A stretch of 64,000 nucleotides of DNA from Alphaproteobacteria bacterium UBA4588 (GTDB lineage: Bacteria; Pseudomonadota; Alphaproteobacteria; Rhodobacterales; Rhodobacteraceae): the NCBI GenBank assembly GCA_905182195.1, contig CAJJAW010000008.1, positions 1-64,000 of the forward strand, read 5' to 3'. Of the stretch, positions 47,504 through 56,820 are shown one piece after another. The position numbers and the translations under genes were made by a program. The notes beneath the pieces were generated by a model. It was not told where the DNA came from. It made no database searches and worked only from the letters and a program-made list of their open reading frames with translations. Each line of letters starts with the position of its first letter. Within the stretch, counting starts at the first letter, position 1.

Positions 47504-47845
47504 ATGGACCTGAATAGATCTAATGAAACAAGCAAATTTTCCCCACTGGGCAAAACGCTTAGTTGGTTTACGAAAACTAAAAATGCAAACAAGTTATTTT
47601 TAGGACTGGCTTTACTTTGTTTTGCGCTATTTCTAGCAGATTTTACTTACCATAAGCATGGGCATTTCCATATTGAGGAGATCCCCGGATTTTATGGTGC
47701 CTATGGATTTTTTATGTTCACAGCACTCATATTGGTTGCCAAAGCCTTAAGACTTCTCATCAAACGCCCAGAAAATTATTATGGGGATAAAGCCGTTGAT
47801 GGTGAAGAGTATCCTACCGACCAATTAGAACAAGGCTCCAAGTGA
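47504..47845 (+). CDS. small membrane protein of the antiporter operon
   Basis: 113 residues with a perfect AAGGAGG site before ATG 47504. Two helices: LFLGLALLCFALFLADFTY and GAYGFFMFTALILVAKALRL, with a His-rich turn YHKHGHFHIEEIPGFYG between them. Its stop overlaps the next ATG. The pattern is conserved in antiporter operons of this type but no function is known; the histidines might bind a metal or proton. Confidence 0.8.
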   Translation: MDLNRSNETSKFSPLGKTLSWFTKTKNANKLFLGLALLCFALFLADFTYHKHGHFHIEEIPGFYGAYGFFMFTALILVAKALRLLIKRPENYYGDKAVDGEEYPTDQLEQGSK

Positions 47846-49539
47846 TGATCAGCATTTTACCTACAGCTTTCATCTTCATTGCGGCAGCATTAGTCTTGGG
47901 CCTTCTTCCAAGGGGCCATGTCCGCGGTGTTATCCTGCTTCTAACTCCAATACTTGCCGCGTGGCAGATCTGGAACCTGCCAGTGGGCATCTTCCTACAG
48001 GTTGAGTTTGTAGGTCAGACACTTGATATGATGCGGGTTGATAAATTATCACGAATTTTTGGCTTAATTTTCTGTTTGGCTGCATTTTTGGGAAACCTCT
48101 ATGCATGGCATGTGCGCGACTTCATACAACAGATAGCTGCTTTGCTATATGCTGGAGCCGCCATAGGGGCAGTTTTTGCAGGCGATCTGATTACCTTATT
48201 CTTTTATTGGGAGGGTACTGCACTCGCCTCAGTCTTTCTAATTTGGGCTCGTAGAACCGAAGGTTCCTATCACACAGGGATGCGATACTTACTTATTCAA
48301 ATCACATCAGGCGTCATTTTACTGGCAGGGACTGCGTTGCTATATAGGGAAACTGGATCAATTACTTTCGAACTCATGACCCTTGGCTCGTTAGGCACAT
48401 GGCTTATTTTTCTATCTTTTGGTATGAAATGTGCTTTTCCCCTGCTGCATAATTGGCTTCAAGACAGTTATCCCGCTGCAACAATTACTGGCACAGTAAT
48501 TCTCTCTGCATTTACTACAAAGCTAGCAGTATATGCACTTGCTCGTGGGTTTGCTGGCACAGAACTATTAATATATATTGGCGCAGCAATGACTTTATTT
48601 CCAATCTTTTTTGCAGAAATTGAAAACGATTTACGCCGAGTATTGGCTTACAGTCTTAACAACCAATTAGGCTTTATGGTCGTTGGTATCGGCGTAGGCA
48701 CTGAAATGGCTATCAATGGTACGGCGTCACATGCCTTTGCCCACATTCTATATAAAGCATTACTATTTATGAGCGTTGGTGCTGTAATGCTACGCACAGG
48801 CACATCTAAAGCTTCAGAGCTTGGTGGGCTTTGTCGCACGATGCCCCGGACTGCAATATTTTGTTTGATTGGAGCAGCATCAATTTCTGCTTTCCCACTT
48901 TTCTCCGGGTTTGTTACCAAGTCGTTAATAATGGATGAGACTGCCAATCAGCATTACCCAATCATCTGGGCAATACTCGTGTTTGCCTCTGCTGGTGTCT
49001 TGTCGCACTCTGGAATTAAAATTCCATATTTTACGTTCTTTGGCCATGACAGCGGACTACGCCCTAAAGAGGCTCCAATCCACATGCAAATTGCTATGGG
49101 TTTCACCGCATTCCTTTGTATCTTTATCGGAGTTTACCCCGAGCCACTCTATGCGCTGCTGCCCTATGAAGTTATCTATCGCCCATACACAATGAGCCAT
49201 GTCGTCGGACAGTTACAGTTACTTTGCTTCGCGTTACTGGCTTTCGTCGTTCTCATGCGCACTGGTATCCATCCACCTGAGATCCGCGCTGTGAACCTTG
49301 ACGTGGATTGGATCTATCGCCGACTAATCCCAACGCTTTACAACATCATTTATGCTGGAGTGGCCAAGGTTTTCCAATTGTTAGAAACTCTCGTAAACAC
49401 AATGATCCAACTGTTAGTCAAAGAACTGTACAAATTACATGGACCAGAAACTGGAGTTTCACGGATGCGTGGCGTTGGGGCAATGGTAATATGGGTGGCT
49501 ATTCTCCTCGGAATAGCACTAATTCTATCATATTTTTGA
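47845..49539 (+). CDS. NuoL/MnhA-type proton-translocating subunit
   Basis: 564 residues from ATG 47845. ND5-like: LFFYWEGTALASVFLIWARR, LLHNWLQDSYPAATITGTVILSAFTTKLAVYALA, RVLAYSLNNQLGFMVVGIGVG, and ALLFMSVGAVMLRTG. About 14-15 helices with a C-terminal extension. The D/D/L set resembles Mrp-type antiporters fused with a respiratory module. It closes the operon. Confidence 0.9.
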   Translation: MISILPTAFIFIAAALVLGLLPRGHVRGVILLLTPILAAWQIWNLPVGIFLQVEFVGQTLDMMRVDKLSRIFGLIFCLAAFLGNLYAWHVRDFIQQIAALLYAGAAIGAVFAGDLITLFFYWEGTALASVFLIWARRTEGSYHTGMRYLLIQITSGVILLAGTALLYRETGSITFELMTLGSLGTWLIFLSFGMKCAFPLLHNWLQDSYPAATITGTVILSAFTTKLAVYALARGFAGTELLIYIGAAMTLFPIFFAEIENDLRRVLAYSLNNQLGFMVVGIGVGTEMAINGTASHAFAHILYKALLFMSVGAVMLRTGTSKASELGGLCRTMPRTAIFCLIGAASISAFPLFSGFVTKSLIMDETANQHYPIIWAILVFASAGVLSHSGIKIPYFTFFGHDSGLRPKEAPIHMQIAMGFTAFLCIFIGVYPEPLYALLPYEVIYRPYTMSHVVGQLQLLCFALLAFVVLMRTGIHPPEIRAVNLDVDWIYRRLIPTLYNIIYAGVAKVFQLLETLVNTMIQLLVKELYKLHGPETGVSRMRGVGAMVIWVAILLGIALILSYF

Positions 49540-49824
49540 TCCAAGGATCTTACTTTAAGGCTTTGCATAGGGTCAAAGAAAACTTTCAGAACAATAGTGC
49601 TTACCTCGTAATCAGCATAGGAAGAGCGGAGTTTTAGTAACCTAAATAATTTTGGAATTCTGGCACGAATACCAAAACGGGTAAACTTTTTTAAACATAA
49701 TCTATAGAAATAAATCCGCATTCTACTTCTTTGGGTTTTATATTAGTGAATAGGTACAGAGCTGATATTTTTCAATTTCAGGGCTTGAAAGACATCAGCT
49801 TCCAGCGTATCTGGACCTCGCTGA

Positions 49825-49899
49825 TGGGTCGTAGCATAATGGTAATGCACCTGTTTTTGGTACAGTAGAGTGCAGGTTCGAGTCCTGCCGACCCAGCCA
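49825..49899 (+). tRNA. tRNA-Gln (anticodon UUG)
   Basis: Acceptor TGGGTCG pairs with CGACCCA, D-stem GCAT/ATGC, T-stem GCAGG/CCTGC with loop TTCGAGT, and anticodon loop TTTTGGT (anticodon TTG). An encoded CCA lies at 49897-49899. The top of the anticodon stem has a C/T mismatch (CCTGT against ACAGT), slightly unusual. Confidence 0.93.
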
Positions 49900-49973
49900 G
49901 CTTTCCCAGCCCACTAACTCTGTACTTTGATTAGAAGGCCGCGCTAAATTGACCGGCAGCTATTCCAAAAACC

Positions 49974-50423
49974 TTAGATCCCCAAATGAAGCTTAGGTTT
50001 CCAAAAGGGACGAAACAACTCAATTTTGGGGCATCTATCCATGACAACTTGCAATCCAGCCTCTTCTGCAAGCACCGCCGCATCATGGTCCACTACTCCT
50101 ATTTGAGCCCAAAGCACCTTTGCGCCGATGGCGATCGCCTCTTTGGTAATACCCATCAAGTCTTCGGACCGGCGAAAGACTTCGACCATATCCACGGGGC
50201 GATCAATGGAGGCGAGACTTGGGTAAACCTTCATACCCCGAATTTCTTTGAGCCCCAGACGTGGGTTCACGGGTATCATGTCATAGCCAGTCTCATTGAG
50301 CACCCGCAGCACGCCATAGCTAAACTTAGTTTTATCCGGGCTTGCCCCCACCATAGCAATGGATTTGACCGAATTGAGAATACCCTGCAAATAGGCCTCA
50401 GTGTAGGGTTGGTTATGGTCCAT
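49974..50423 (-). CDS. CoA-binding protein (YccU-like)
   Basis: 149 residues from ATG 50423. Rossmann-like CoA-binding domain: IAMVGASPDKTKFSYGVLRVLNETGYDMIPVNPRL, then VYPSLASIDRPVDMVEVFRR and a C-terminal CxxxE-type DRCPKIEL. Free-standing versions may sense CoA or acyl-CoA. It overlaps the ferredoxin gene, and with the SBP56 gene forms an operon. Confidence 0.87.
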   Translation of the reverse strand: MDHNQPYTEAYLQGILNSVKSIAMVGASPDKTKFSYGVLRVLNETGYDMIPVNPRLGLKEIRGMKVYPSLASIDRPVDMVEVFRRSEDLMGITKEAIAIGAKVLWAQIGVVDHDAAVLAEEAGLQVVMDRCPKIELFRPFWKPKLHLGI

Positions 50424-50425
50424 AA

Positions 50426-50782
50426 TCAAACTTTCTTTGGCGTTGCGATGTCGGCTTTCAGCTCATGCGATTGCAACGGGTCGAGAAACGGGTTGCGGTA
50501 TAAAGTGCCGTGGCTTTCCACCCCTATCTCAAGGGTAATATCTGAGATAGGCCGTGCTACGCAGAGTATGACATAGCCATCACCGATTTGACGGTTATTC
50601 AGAGCTACTTGGCGACGTTGATCGACCTTTCCCACAGTCAATTTTGCCGCACAGGTGATACATCCGCCGTATTTGCATCCATAAGGTAGATCGACACCAT
50701 GATCACGAAGACTATCCAGTAAAGGTCTGCGTGGGTCGACCTTATAGGTCGCACCATCCCGATTTGCCAAAGTCACGATCAC
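50426..50782 (-). CDS. plant-type 2Fe-2S ferredoxin
   Basis: 118 residues. Cluster cysteines are in GCKYGGCITCAAKL (CX4CX2C) with the fourth about 30 residues on in VILCVARPISD. N-terminal DPRRPLLDSLRDHG. It overlaps the SBP56 stop (ATGA), so the two are probably co-translated, pointing to electron transfer to or from the SBP56 enzyme or a partner. Confidence 0.9.
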   Translation of the reverse strand: MIVTLANRDGATYKVDPRRPLLDSLRDHGVDLPYGCKYGGCITCAAKLTVGKVDQRRQVALNNRQIGDGYVILCVARPISDITLEIGVESHGTLYRNPFLDPLQSHELKADIATPKKV

Positions 50783-52131
50783 AGCCAGATATCACTGGTA
50801 CAATCGCCGCCAGGATACCGAGCTTCATGACAGCGGCTTGGCCCATTGGGTTCTTTGCCAAAATCGACAATGAAGTCAGGGTTCATCGTCATACCACCGT
50901 TTACAGGGTCACAATCAATCATCACCATCACCCCCCCTTGTTCGCGGATCTCTGGGTAAAACTGGTTGTCCCACGTACTGAACAAGCTGGTCGTTACGTA
51001 AAGCCGTTTGCCGTCAAGTGAGAGCTGGAACATCTGCGGGCCGCCTGCCATTTTTATACCGTTCACTTCGGGCGCCTTGCCCAATAATCCGCCCATCCAG
51101 ACCTGCCCAGTCAGCACCGGTTTATGGGGGTCGGAGATATCATACTGGCGCATATCCCCATGAAGCCAATTATTAAGGTACAAATATTTGTCATCCATTG
51201 ACACAAGTATGGCCGACATTACGCCAGGCACAGGAATTGGCCATTCGGGATGCGGCTCATTGGCCACATCAATTATCTTTTCCCACTGCCACTTGCCTAC
51301 ATCATCTTTCCACCAATGGATAACGTTGGAACTGAGCGCTGCCCCACAAAACCCGTGGGTGCTGTCCGGGTCATGGTGAAACTTCACCTCAAGGGGCAAC
51401 AAGCCATCTTCGCCCAAATACATAGTCTCAATAGGCACTTTCTTTTCAAAGTCCCAGAAATGGATCTCACGGCCATACTTCAAATGCCCCACTTCCTCCA
51501 AATCAAAGCCAGGCATAAAGGTGTTGGGTGCCGCCCATTCCGAAGACACCATGACATTATGGCGCGGCTGGTACCAAAAATCATACCCAAATTTTATATC
51601 GCCCATTGAGTTTTCCCAGCGGCCTATAATCTCAAAGTCTTTATTCAGATGCAAATAGCCACCGGGCGCCTCTCCTTTAGCATCACCAAGCATTGAGATT
51701 ATTATCTCAGAGCCGAGACAGTGCACTGTATGCGGACCAGAAAGGTTGGTCTTAGATCTGATTTCAGCCCCATCAATCACTTTGTGAAGCCGTGGAGCCC
51801 GAGGTTCAGTGGCCGTATCTACAATATGGATATTGTTTGAGCGCACGCCCGGAAGCAGTAGATATTTTCGTGACACAGAGCCATCGTCAAAGCATGACGA
51901 ACAGGCATTCCAGCCCATATGGTGCAGTTCGTCGCCAATGCCTGGCATTTCAAGCCGGTGAATGACTTGTGAAAAAGTTGGGCTGCTAGGGTCTACGTCC
52001 ACAGTTGCCAGATAGTCTGGCCTCTGGATGCCAGTTCCAGTATATATCGCAATGGTGTAGAGTAACTTCTCACTTGGCGCTTGTATCGCCTCTGATGGGC
52101 TTGCATAGCCTGGGCCACAACAAACGCTCAT
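50779..52131 (-). CDS. SBP56/SELENBP1-type methanethiol oxidase
   Basis: 450 residues from ATG 52131 with AAGGGGAT upstream. A close match along its length to mammalian SELENBP1 and bacterial methanethiol oxidase: MSVCCGPGYASP, DELHHMGWNACSSCF (the reactive cysteine pair), GYDFWYQPRHNVMVSSEWAAP, PLEVKFHHDPDSTHGFCG, YLYLNNWLHGDMRQYDISDPHKP, GGPQMFQLSLDGKRLYVTTS, and the end PGGDCTSDIW. The enzyme oxidises methanethiol to formaldehyde, H2S and H2O2. No signal peptide is present, unlike the Hyphomicrobium enzyme. Confidence 0.9.
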   Translation of the reverse strand: MSVCCGPGYASPSEAIQAPSEKLLYTIAIYTGTGIQRPDYLATVDVDPSSPTFSQVIHRLEMPGIGDELHHMGWNACSSCFDDGSVSRKYLLLPGVRSNNIHIVDTATEPRAPRLHKVIDGAEIRSKTNLSGPHTVHCLGSEIIISMLGDAKGEAPGGYLHLNKDFEIIGRWENSMGDIKFGYDFWYQPRHNVMVSSEWAAPNTFMPGFDLEEVGHLKYGREIHFWDFEKKVPIETMYLGEDGLLPLEVKFHHDPDSTHGFCGAALSSNVIHWWKDDVGKWQWEKIIDVANEPHPEWPIPVPGVMSAILVSMDDKYLYLNNWLHGDMRQYDISDPHKPVLTGQVWMGGLLGKAPEVNGIKMAGGPQMFQLSLDGKRLYVTTSLFSTWDNQFYPEIREQGGVMVMIDCDPVNGGMTMNPDFIVDFGKEPNGPSRCHEARYPGGDCTSDIWL

Positions 52132-52286
52132 TTTTATCCCCTTACGCACATTCAATTCAGGTCAGCCCGAAAGACCACTCTCTGGATAATTATCTATAAT
52201 CTTAATTGCCAAACGCAATCTAAAACAAGTCAAATATGGCATGACGTTGCGGATTTTAAACTACGCAGTCCACCCTAATGATGCCC

Positions 52287-53720
52287 CTAACCCAGGCCAT
52301 GCAGAGTTTTGGTTTCAAGATAGTCATCAAGCCCCATCACTCCACCCTCACGGCCATTGCCCGATTGTTTATACCCACCAAAAGGTGAGCCATAATTGAA
52401 GCCCCCACCATTGATGTGCACCGCTCCCGCCCGCAGTCGCGCCGCTACCCGTTCAGCCCGAGCCTGGTCCCCAGTTTGTAGATAGGCTGCCAGCCCGTAA
52501 GGCGTGTCATTGGCAATCTCAATCGCATCATCCTCAGTATCAAAAGGTATAATCACAAGCACTGGCCCAAAAATCTCCTCCTGCGCAATGCGCATGGCAT
52601 TGGACACGTCTATAAATACAGTGGGCTTTACAAACCACCCATCGGTGACCCCATTAGGTTTACCTAATCCGCCCGTCAAAACAGTGGCGCCCTCATCAAT
52701 ACCCACAGCAATCATCGCCTGCACCCGGTCAAATTGGATGCGATCAAACAGCGGCCCAATATGGCCACCCTCTTGTGTTGGATCACCCACTTCAGTTGCT
52801 TCTACAGCTCGCTTCACGATGGATACAGCTTCATCATAGCAATCACGTTCTACCAGCAAGCGGGTCGGCGCATCACAAGATTGGCCAGTATTGTACATGC
52901 ACTCATCGACCGAGGCAGTTACCCGCGCCTCCAAATCACAATCTGCGAATACCAAATTGGGCGATTTTCCACCTAGTTCTAACGTCACCCGCTTTACCGT
53001 ATCAGCCGCGTCGTGCGTCACTGCGGTACCCGCGCGGGTCGAGCCCGTAAAAGACATCATTTGGATATTTGGGTGGCGCGACATAGCAGCCCCAACCGTG
53101 GGGCCATCGCCCTGCACCAGATTGAACACGCCAGCCGGAAAACCGGCCTCGTGTATTATCTCTGCATAGATCATCGCAGAGATGGGCGTGTGCTCCGAGG
53201 GCTTCAATACACAGGTACAGCCCGTGGCGAGAGCTGGTATCACCTTAAGTGCAATTTGGTTCATGGGCCAGTTCCAAGGTGTAATTAGACCACACACACC
53301 AATGGCTTCACGCAATTGGATGTCGCCACTGGCCAACTTTTTGCGTTCCTGCATCTTCTCCAATGCATCAATGAACCCCTGCAAATGCCCGACGGCCGCA
53401 TCCGCATGTGCCTCACGCGCCATCGATATCGGTGCACCCATCTCCATGCTCATCGCCTGGGCCAGATCCTCAAACCGCGACTGGGTCACCGCCATCAGTC
53501 GGTGAAGCAGCACCAGCCGGTCCGCCTTGCTGGTTTGGGAATAACTGACAAACGCCAGGTTTGCCGCAGCAACAGCCGTATCAACGTCAGCAGCGCTACC
53601 CAAAGCTACACTACCTATTTGCAGCTCGGTTGCTGGATTCAAGACTGGCATCGCTAGAGACGACTTGGGCGCAATCCAAGCGCCGTTAATGTAGAACTTA
53701 CCTAGGTTTTCCATATTCAT
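52287..53720 (-). CDS. NAD(P)-dependent aldehyde dehydrogenase
   Basis: 477 residues. Class blocks: GLITPWNWPMNQIALKVIPALATGCTCVLKPSEHTP, FTGSTRAGTAV, Glu in VTLELGGKSPN and catalytic Cys in NTGQSCDAPTRLLV, then QEEIFGPVLVIIPF and GGYKQSGNGREGG. It oxidises an aldehyde to an acid. It lies 10 bases after the Fe-alcohol dehydrogenase and may use its product. Confidence 0.92.
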   Translation of the reverse strand: MNMENLGKFYINGAWIAPKSSLAMPVLNPATELQIGSVALGSAADVDTAVAAANLAFVSYSQTSKADRLVLLHRLMAVTQSRFEDLAQAMSMEMGAPISMAREAHADAAVGHLQGFIDALEKMQERKKLASGDIQLREAIGVCGLITPWNWPMNQIALKVIPALATGCTCVLKPSEHTPISAMIYAEIIHEAGFPAGVFNLVQGDGPTVGAAMSRHPNIQMMSFTGSTRAGTAVTHDAADTVKRVTLELGGKSPNLVFADCDLEARVTASVDECMYNTGQSCDAPTRLLVERDCYDEAVSIVKRAVEATEVGDPTQEGGHIGPLFDRIQFDRVQAMIAVGIDEGATVLTGGLGKPNGVTDGWFVKPTVFIDVSNAMRIAQEEIFGPVLVIIPFDTEDDAIEIANDTPYGLAAYLQTGDQARAERVAARLRAGAVHINGGGFNYGSPFGGYKQSGNGREGGVMGLDDYLETKTLHGLG

Positions 53721-53730
53721 TTATTTCACC

Positions 53731-54933
53731 TCATCTCGCCTTGGTTATAGCTTCTTCGGTCAACGCGCGTATCTCTGCAACGCTGGCTTGCCGCGGATTA
53801 CTACCCGCAGCGATGTCACAAATCGCTTTTTCGGCGATGCGTTGCGCACAGCTTAAGGGCACATCAATATCACTCAAGGCTTTTGGAATATTAATCTCAT
53901 CCAGAACAGCCTCCACATGGGCAATAAACATCGCAACTGAGCTGTCTCGCAGCCCCATTGCCTGAGCCATGCGCTGCACTTTGAACTCTTGGAATGGCAA
54001 ATTGAACCGCAACACCACCGGCAGAACAATAGCATTCGTAAGTCCGTGCTGAGTATCAAACTCAGCGCCTATCATGTGGGAGATTGCGTGTACCATGCCA
54101 AGGCCCTTCAGAAAGGCAATCCCCGCAAGGCAGGAGCCCACCAACATGCCACCTCTAGCCTGAATGTTCTGCGGGTCCCGCACGGCTATTGGTAGCCATT
54201 TAGAGACCAGGGCCAGCCCCTCAAGCGCTAAGCCGTCACAAAGTGGATTAAATCCGGGCACCAAATAGGCCTCAATCGCATGGGTCATCGCATCTGCACC
54301 AGTCCACGCGGTTAAATTCTGCGGCAGGCCAAGTGTCAATTCAGGATCTAGCAAAGCTAAGGTCGGCTTAAGTTCCGGGTGCCAAACGCAAAACTTCATA
54401 CCTTTGGCAACATGGGTAACCATCGCGGTGCTTTCAGTTTCAGCCCCAGTACCCGCTGTGGTCGGGATAGTTATCAATTTTGGGAATGCCTGATCATTGG
54501 GAATCTTGGGTATGGCCTGCTCATATTCAAAGGCCCAAAGGTCAATGTCATTGTGCGCCGTCAGGCAAATAGATTTGCCCCCATCCATAGCACTGCCGCC
54601 ACCAATCGCGATGATGGCGTCATGCCCACCGGCACGAAACCTCGCCCGACCAGCCCCAATTTCATCATCACGAGGATTAGGGGATATATCAAAAAACAAT
54701 CCTGATTTAAGTCCCACCTGCGCAATGTATGTTTGAACCGCCGCAATAAAAGGTAAATCACTGCTCCCCCGATCGGTGACCACCAGGGGATTGGACAGGC
54801 CCAAATCTACACACTTCTGGCCAATTTCGGCCAATCGGCCAGGACCATAGGCGATGGGCACAGGAAAAGACCAGTCCTGCGCATTCAGAATTTCAAAATC
54901 ATCGGCGGTGAGGTTTTTAAATTCGGCTGACAC
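53731..54933 (-). CDS. iron-containing alcohol dehydrogenase
   Basis: 400 residues from GTG 54933 with GGAG before it; an in-frame TTG is rejected. NAD-binding GGGSAMDGGKSI, PTTAGTGAETESTAM, and the metal ligands DAMTHAIEAYLVPGFNPLCDGLALEG and HAISHMIGAEFDTQHGLTNAIVLP (Asp, His, His, His). Family III ADH; the alcohol is unknown. Together with the ALDH it would turn an alcohol into a carboxylic acid. Confidence 0.9.
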   Translation of the reverse strand: MSAEFKNLTADDFEILNAQDWSFPVPIAYGPGRLAEIGQKCVDLGLSNPLVVTDRGSSDLPFIAAVQTYIAQVGLKSGLFFDISPNPRDDEIGAGRARFRAGGHDAIIAIGGGSAMDGGKSICLTAHNDIDLWAFEYEQAIPKIPNDQAFPKLITIPTTAGTGAETESTAMVTHVAKGMKFCVWHPELKPTLALLDPELTLGLPQNLTAWTGADAMTHAIEAYLVPGFNPLCDGLALEGLALVSKWLPIAVRDPQNIQARGGMLVGSCLAGIAFLKGLGMVHAISHMIGAEFDTQHGLTNAIVLPVVLRFNLPFQEFKVQRMAQAMGLRDSSVAMFIAHVEAVLDEINIPKALSDIDVPLSCAQRIAEKAICDIAAGSNPRQASVAEIRALTEEAITKAR

Positions 54934-55068
54934 GGTACTTATCTCCAAATTGCTGTAAAGTTAAATAGTGGCCCAAGTGTTACAAAGTTTTTTGTGGGGA
55001 TACCTTTCCAGCATATCTCATGAAAGACAAACAATTTCAGTGGCTTTGGTCCTGAGTTGACGCAGGGT

Positions 55069-56199
55069 TTAAGGCTCTCGCCCAAACTCCAATCGTAAGG
55101 CTGCACTTTGTTCACCCAGTCCCGGGACATCAATCGTCGGTCCACCATCAGTTTGCACCGGTAAAGCCGCCATCTCGATCTCAGTGCCGCCAATCATCGC
55201 AGTGGTATTGCGCAAAAACGGATGTTCAGAGAGATCAGCAACTGAATTGAGTTGTGCATTGGCAATATGCGCCACGTCCAACTTGGCCAAAACCTCAGGC
55301 GTATCATATTGCAAAAAACAGGCAGACACGATCGTATCTAATGCCACCCGATTAACATATCTTTCTGGATTTTGGGCAAACCGCGGATCATCTGACAAAT
55401 CGGGCTGCTCGAGTACGTCACAGCACAGTGCCGCAAATTCTCGATTGTTTTGCACTGACAGCAATACCTGCCCTCCATCCCCGCAGCCGAATGCGCCATA
55501 AGGGGCAATGAAGGAATGTTTTAGGCCCGAGCGCGCCGGAGCACCGCCCATGTAGCGATGCGCCATCAGCGGCATATTCATCCAATCGGCTAAGACATCA
55601 AACATAGAAATCCTCAGATCAATCCCCACACCGGTCTTACCTCTTTGGATCAGCGCACGCAGGATAGCCGAGAACGCCGTGAGGCCCGTTGAGAGATCAG
55701 TTAGCGAAACTCCCACGCGGGCAGGGTTTTCGGCTGTGCCCGTGACAGAGCAGAGGCCACTCTCGGCTTGGATGAGAAAGTCGTAGGCCTTCTTTTTAGC
55801 GGCAGCACCGCTGTCACCATAGCCTGAAATTGTACAGGTAATTAGCCCAGGGTTTTTCTTGCGCAGTTCCTCGCCAGAGAGGCCCATCCGGGGCACAGAA
55901 CCTGGTGCTAAGTTGGAGACAAAAACATCAGCCACCACCAACATACGGCGCATTAGTACCAGATCATCCGCGGCTTTTAGGTTCAAACAGATCGACTCCT
56001 TGCCGCGGTTCAGCCAAGCAAAAATGGCACTCTGCCCATTGGCGCTGGCGTCATAGCCTCGCGCGAAATCTCCCTCTGGTCGTTCGACTTTGATCACTCT
56101 GGCGCCTGCATCAGCCAGCATCAAGCCACAATATGGCGCGGCAACAGCCTGTTCCAATGACACCACAGTGATCCCATTAAGTTCGTTGTGCAGACCCAT
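55069..56199 (-). CDS. CaiB/BaiF CoA-transferase family protein
   Basis: 376 residues from ATG 56199 (GGGGGAAG upstream; an earlier frame to 56286 lacks a site). VVSLEQAVAAPYCGLMLADAGARVIKVERPEGDFARGYD, FAWLNRGKESICLNLK, GLITCTISGYGDSG, DFLIQAESGLCSVTG, ARVGVSLTDLSTGLTAFSAIL. Class III CoA-transferase layout with the catalytic Asp likely at DFLIQAESG. It may activate the acid made by the ALDH/ADH pair, although this is inference from strand and order only. Confidence 0.85.
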   Translation of the reverse strand: MGLHNELNGITVVSLEQAVAAPYCGLMLADAGARVIKVERPEGDFARGYDASANGQSAIFAWLNRGKESICLNLKAADDLVLMRRMLVVADVFVSNLAPGSVPRMGLSGEELRKKNPGLITCTISGYGDSGAAAKKKAYDFLIQAESGLCSVTGTAENPARVGVSLTDLSTGLTAFSAILRALIQRGKTGVGIDLRISMFDVLADWMNMPLMAHRYMGGAPARSGLKHSFIAPYGAFGCGDGGQVLLSVQNNREFAALCCDVLEQPDLSDDPRFAQNPERYVNRVALDTIVSACFLQYDTPEVLAKLDVAHIANAQLNSVADLSEHPFLRNTTAMIGGTEIEMAALPVQTDGGPTIDVPGLGEQSAALRLEFGREP

Positions 56200-56307
56200 T
56201 CTTCCCCCAAGTGCATACCAAGGCCACTGACCTTTGCTTCCGACTATACTGTGAGCCTCCATACTTCCAAAACACAAGGCCACCAAAAAGAATCAAATAC
56301 AAAATTT

Positions 56308-56351
56308 TGTAAAAACTAGAATTTATCCAAGCTCAACTTTTAGTTTTTACA
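56308..56351. promoter_or_regulatory. 11-bp perfect inverted repeat between CaiB and glnK
   Basis: TGTAAAAACTA at 56308-56318 and TAGTTTTTACA at 56341-56351, with a 22-base spacer, lie between two divergent genes. It could be an operator. No sigma-54 TGGCAC...TTGC box was seen ahead of glnK. Confidence 0.45.
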
Positions 56352-56481
56352 TGATTATTTGCGCAATTATTAAGCAGTTCGACGCATCTGCCCTCATTTT
56401 GCGCCGCCCAAACTTTACGCCCCCAAGCAACAATTCAATGGTGAGCTCACAGACAAATCCAGTTTAACGAAAGGAACACTT

Positions 56482-56820
56482 GTGAAACTGATTATTGCAA
56501 CGATCAAACCCTTCAAGCTCGAGGAAGTTCGGGAAGCGGTATCTGAGGTTGGCGTCAGCGGCATGATGGTAAGTGAAATCAAAGGCTTCGGCGCCCAATC
56601 CGGTCACACTGAAACTTATAGAGGGGCGGAATATACAGTTAATTTTGTCCCCAAAATAAAATTGGAAATCGCCGTAACAGCGAAAATGACTGACCAAGTG
56701 ATAGACGCAATCTCTAAGGCTGCGCACACGGGTAAGATTGGAGACGGGAAGATTTTCGTCCTTGATCTGGAAAAGGCCATGCGCGTGCGCACCGGCGAAA
56801 CAAACGAAGAGGCGCTGTGA
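56482..56820 (+). CDS. glnK: nitrogen regulatory protein P-II
   Basis: 112 residues from a GTG start with AAAGGA upstream. T-loop with the uridylylated Tyr in HTETYRGAEYTVNFVPK, the ATP-binding KIGDGKIFVLDLEKAMRVRTGE and the opening MKLIIATIKPFKLEEV. It senses nitrogen and 2-oxoglutarate and controls AmtB. It overlaps amtB (TGATG). Confidence 0.95.
   Translation: MKLIIATIKPFKLEEVREAVSEVGVSGMMVSEIKGFGAQSGHTETYRGAEYTVNFVPKIKLEIAVTAKMTDQVIDAISKAAHTGKIGDGKIFVLDLEKAMRVRTGETNEEAL

Noticed and set aside
52734-53657. Several plus-strand frames of 80-113 codons over the aldehyde dehydrogenase
   Set aside because: All are antisense shadows of a full, well-conserved ALDH gene.
56352-56481. Sigma-54 promoter expected ahead of glnK-amtB
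   Set aside because: No TGGCAC-N5-TTGC type element was found in this stretch.
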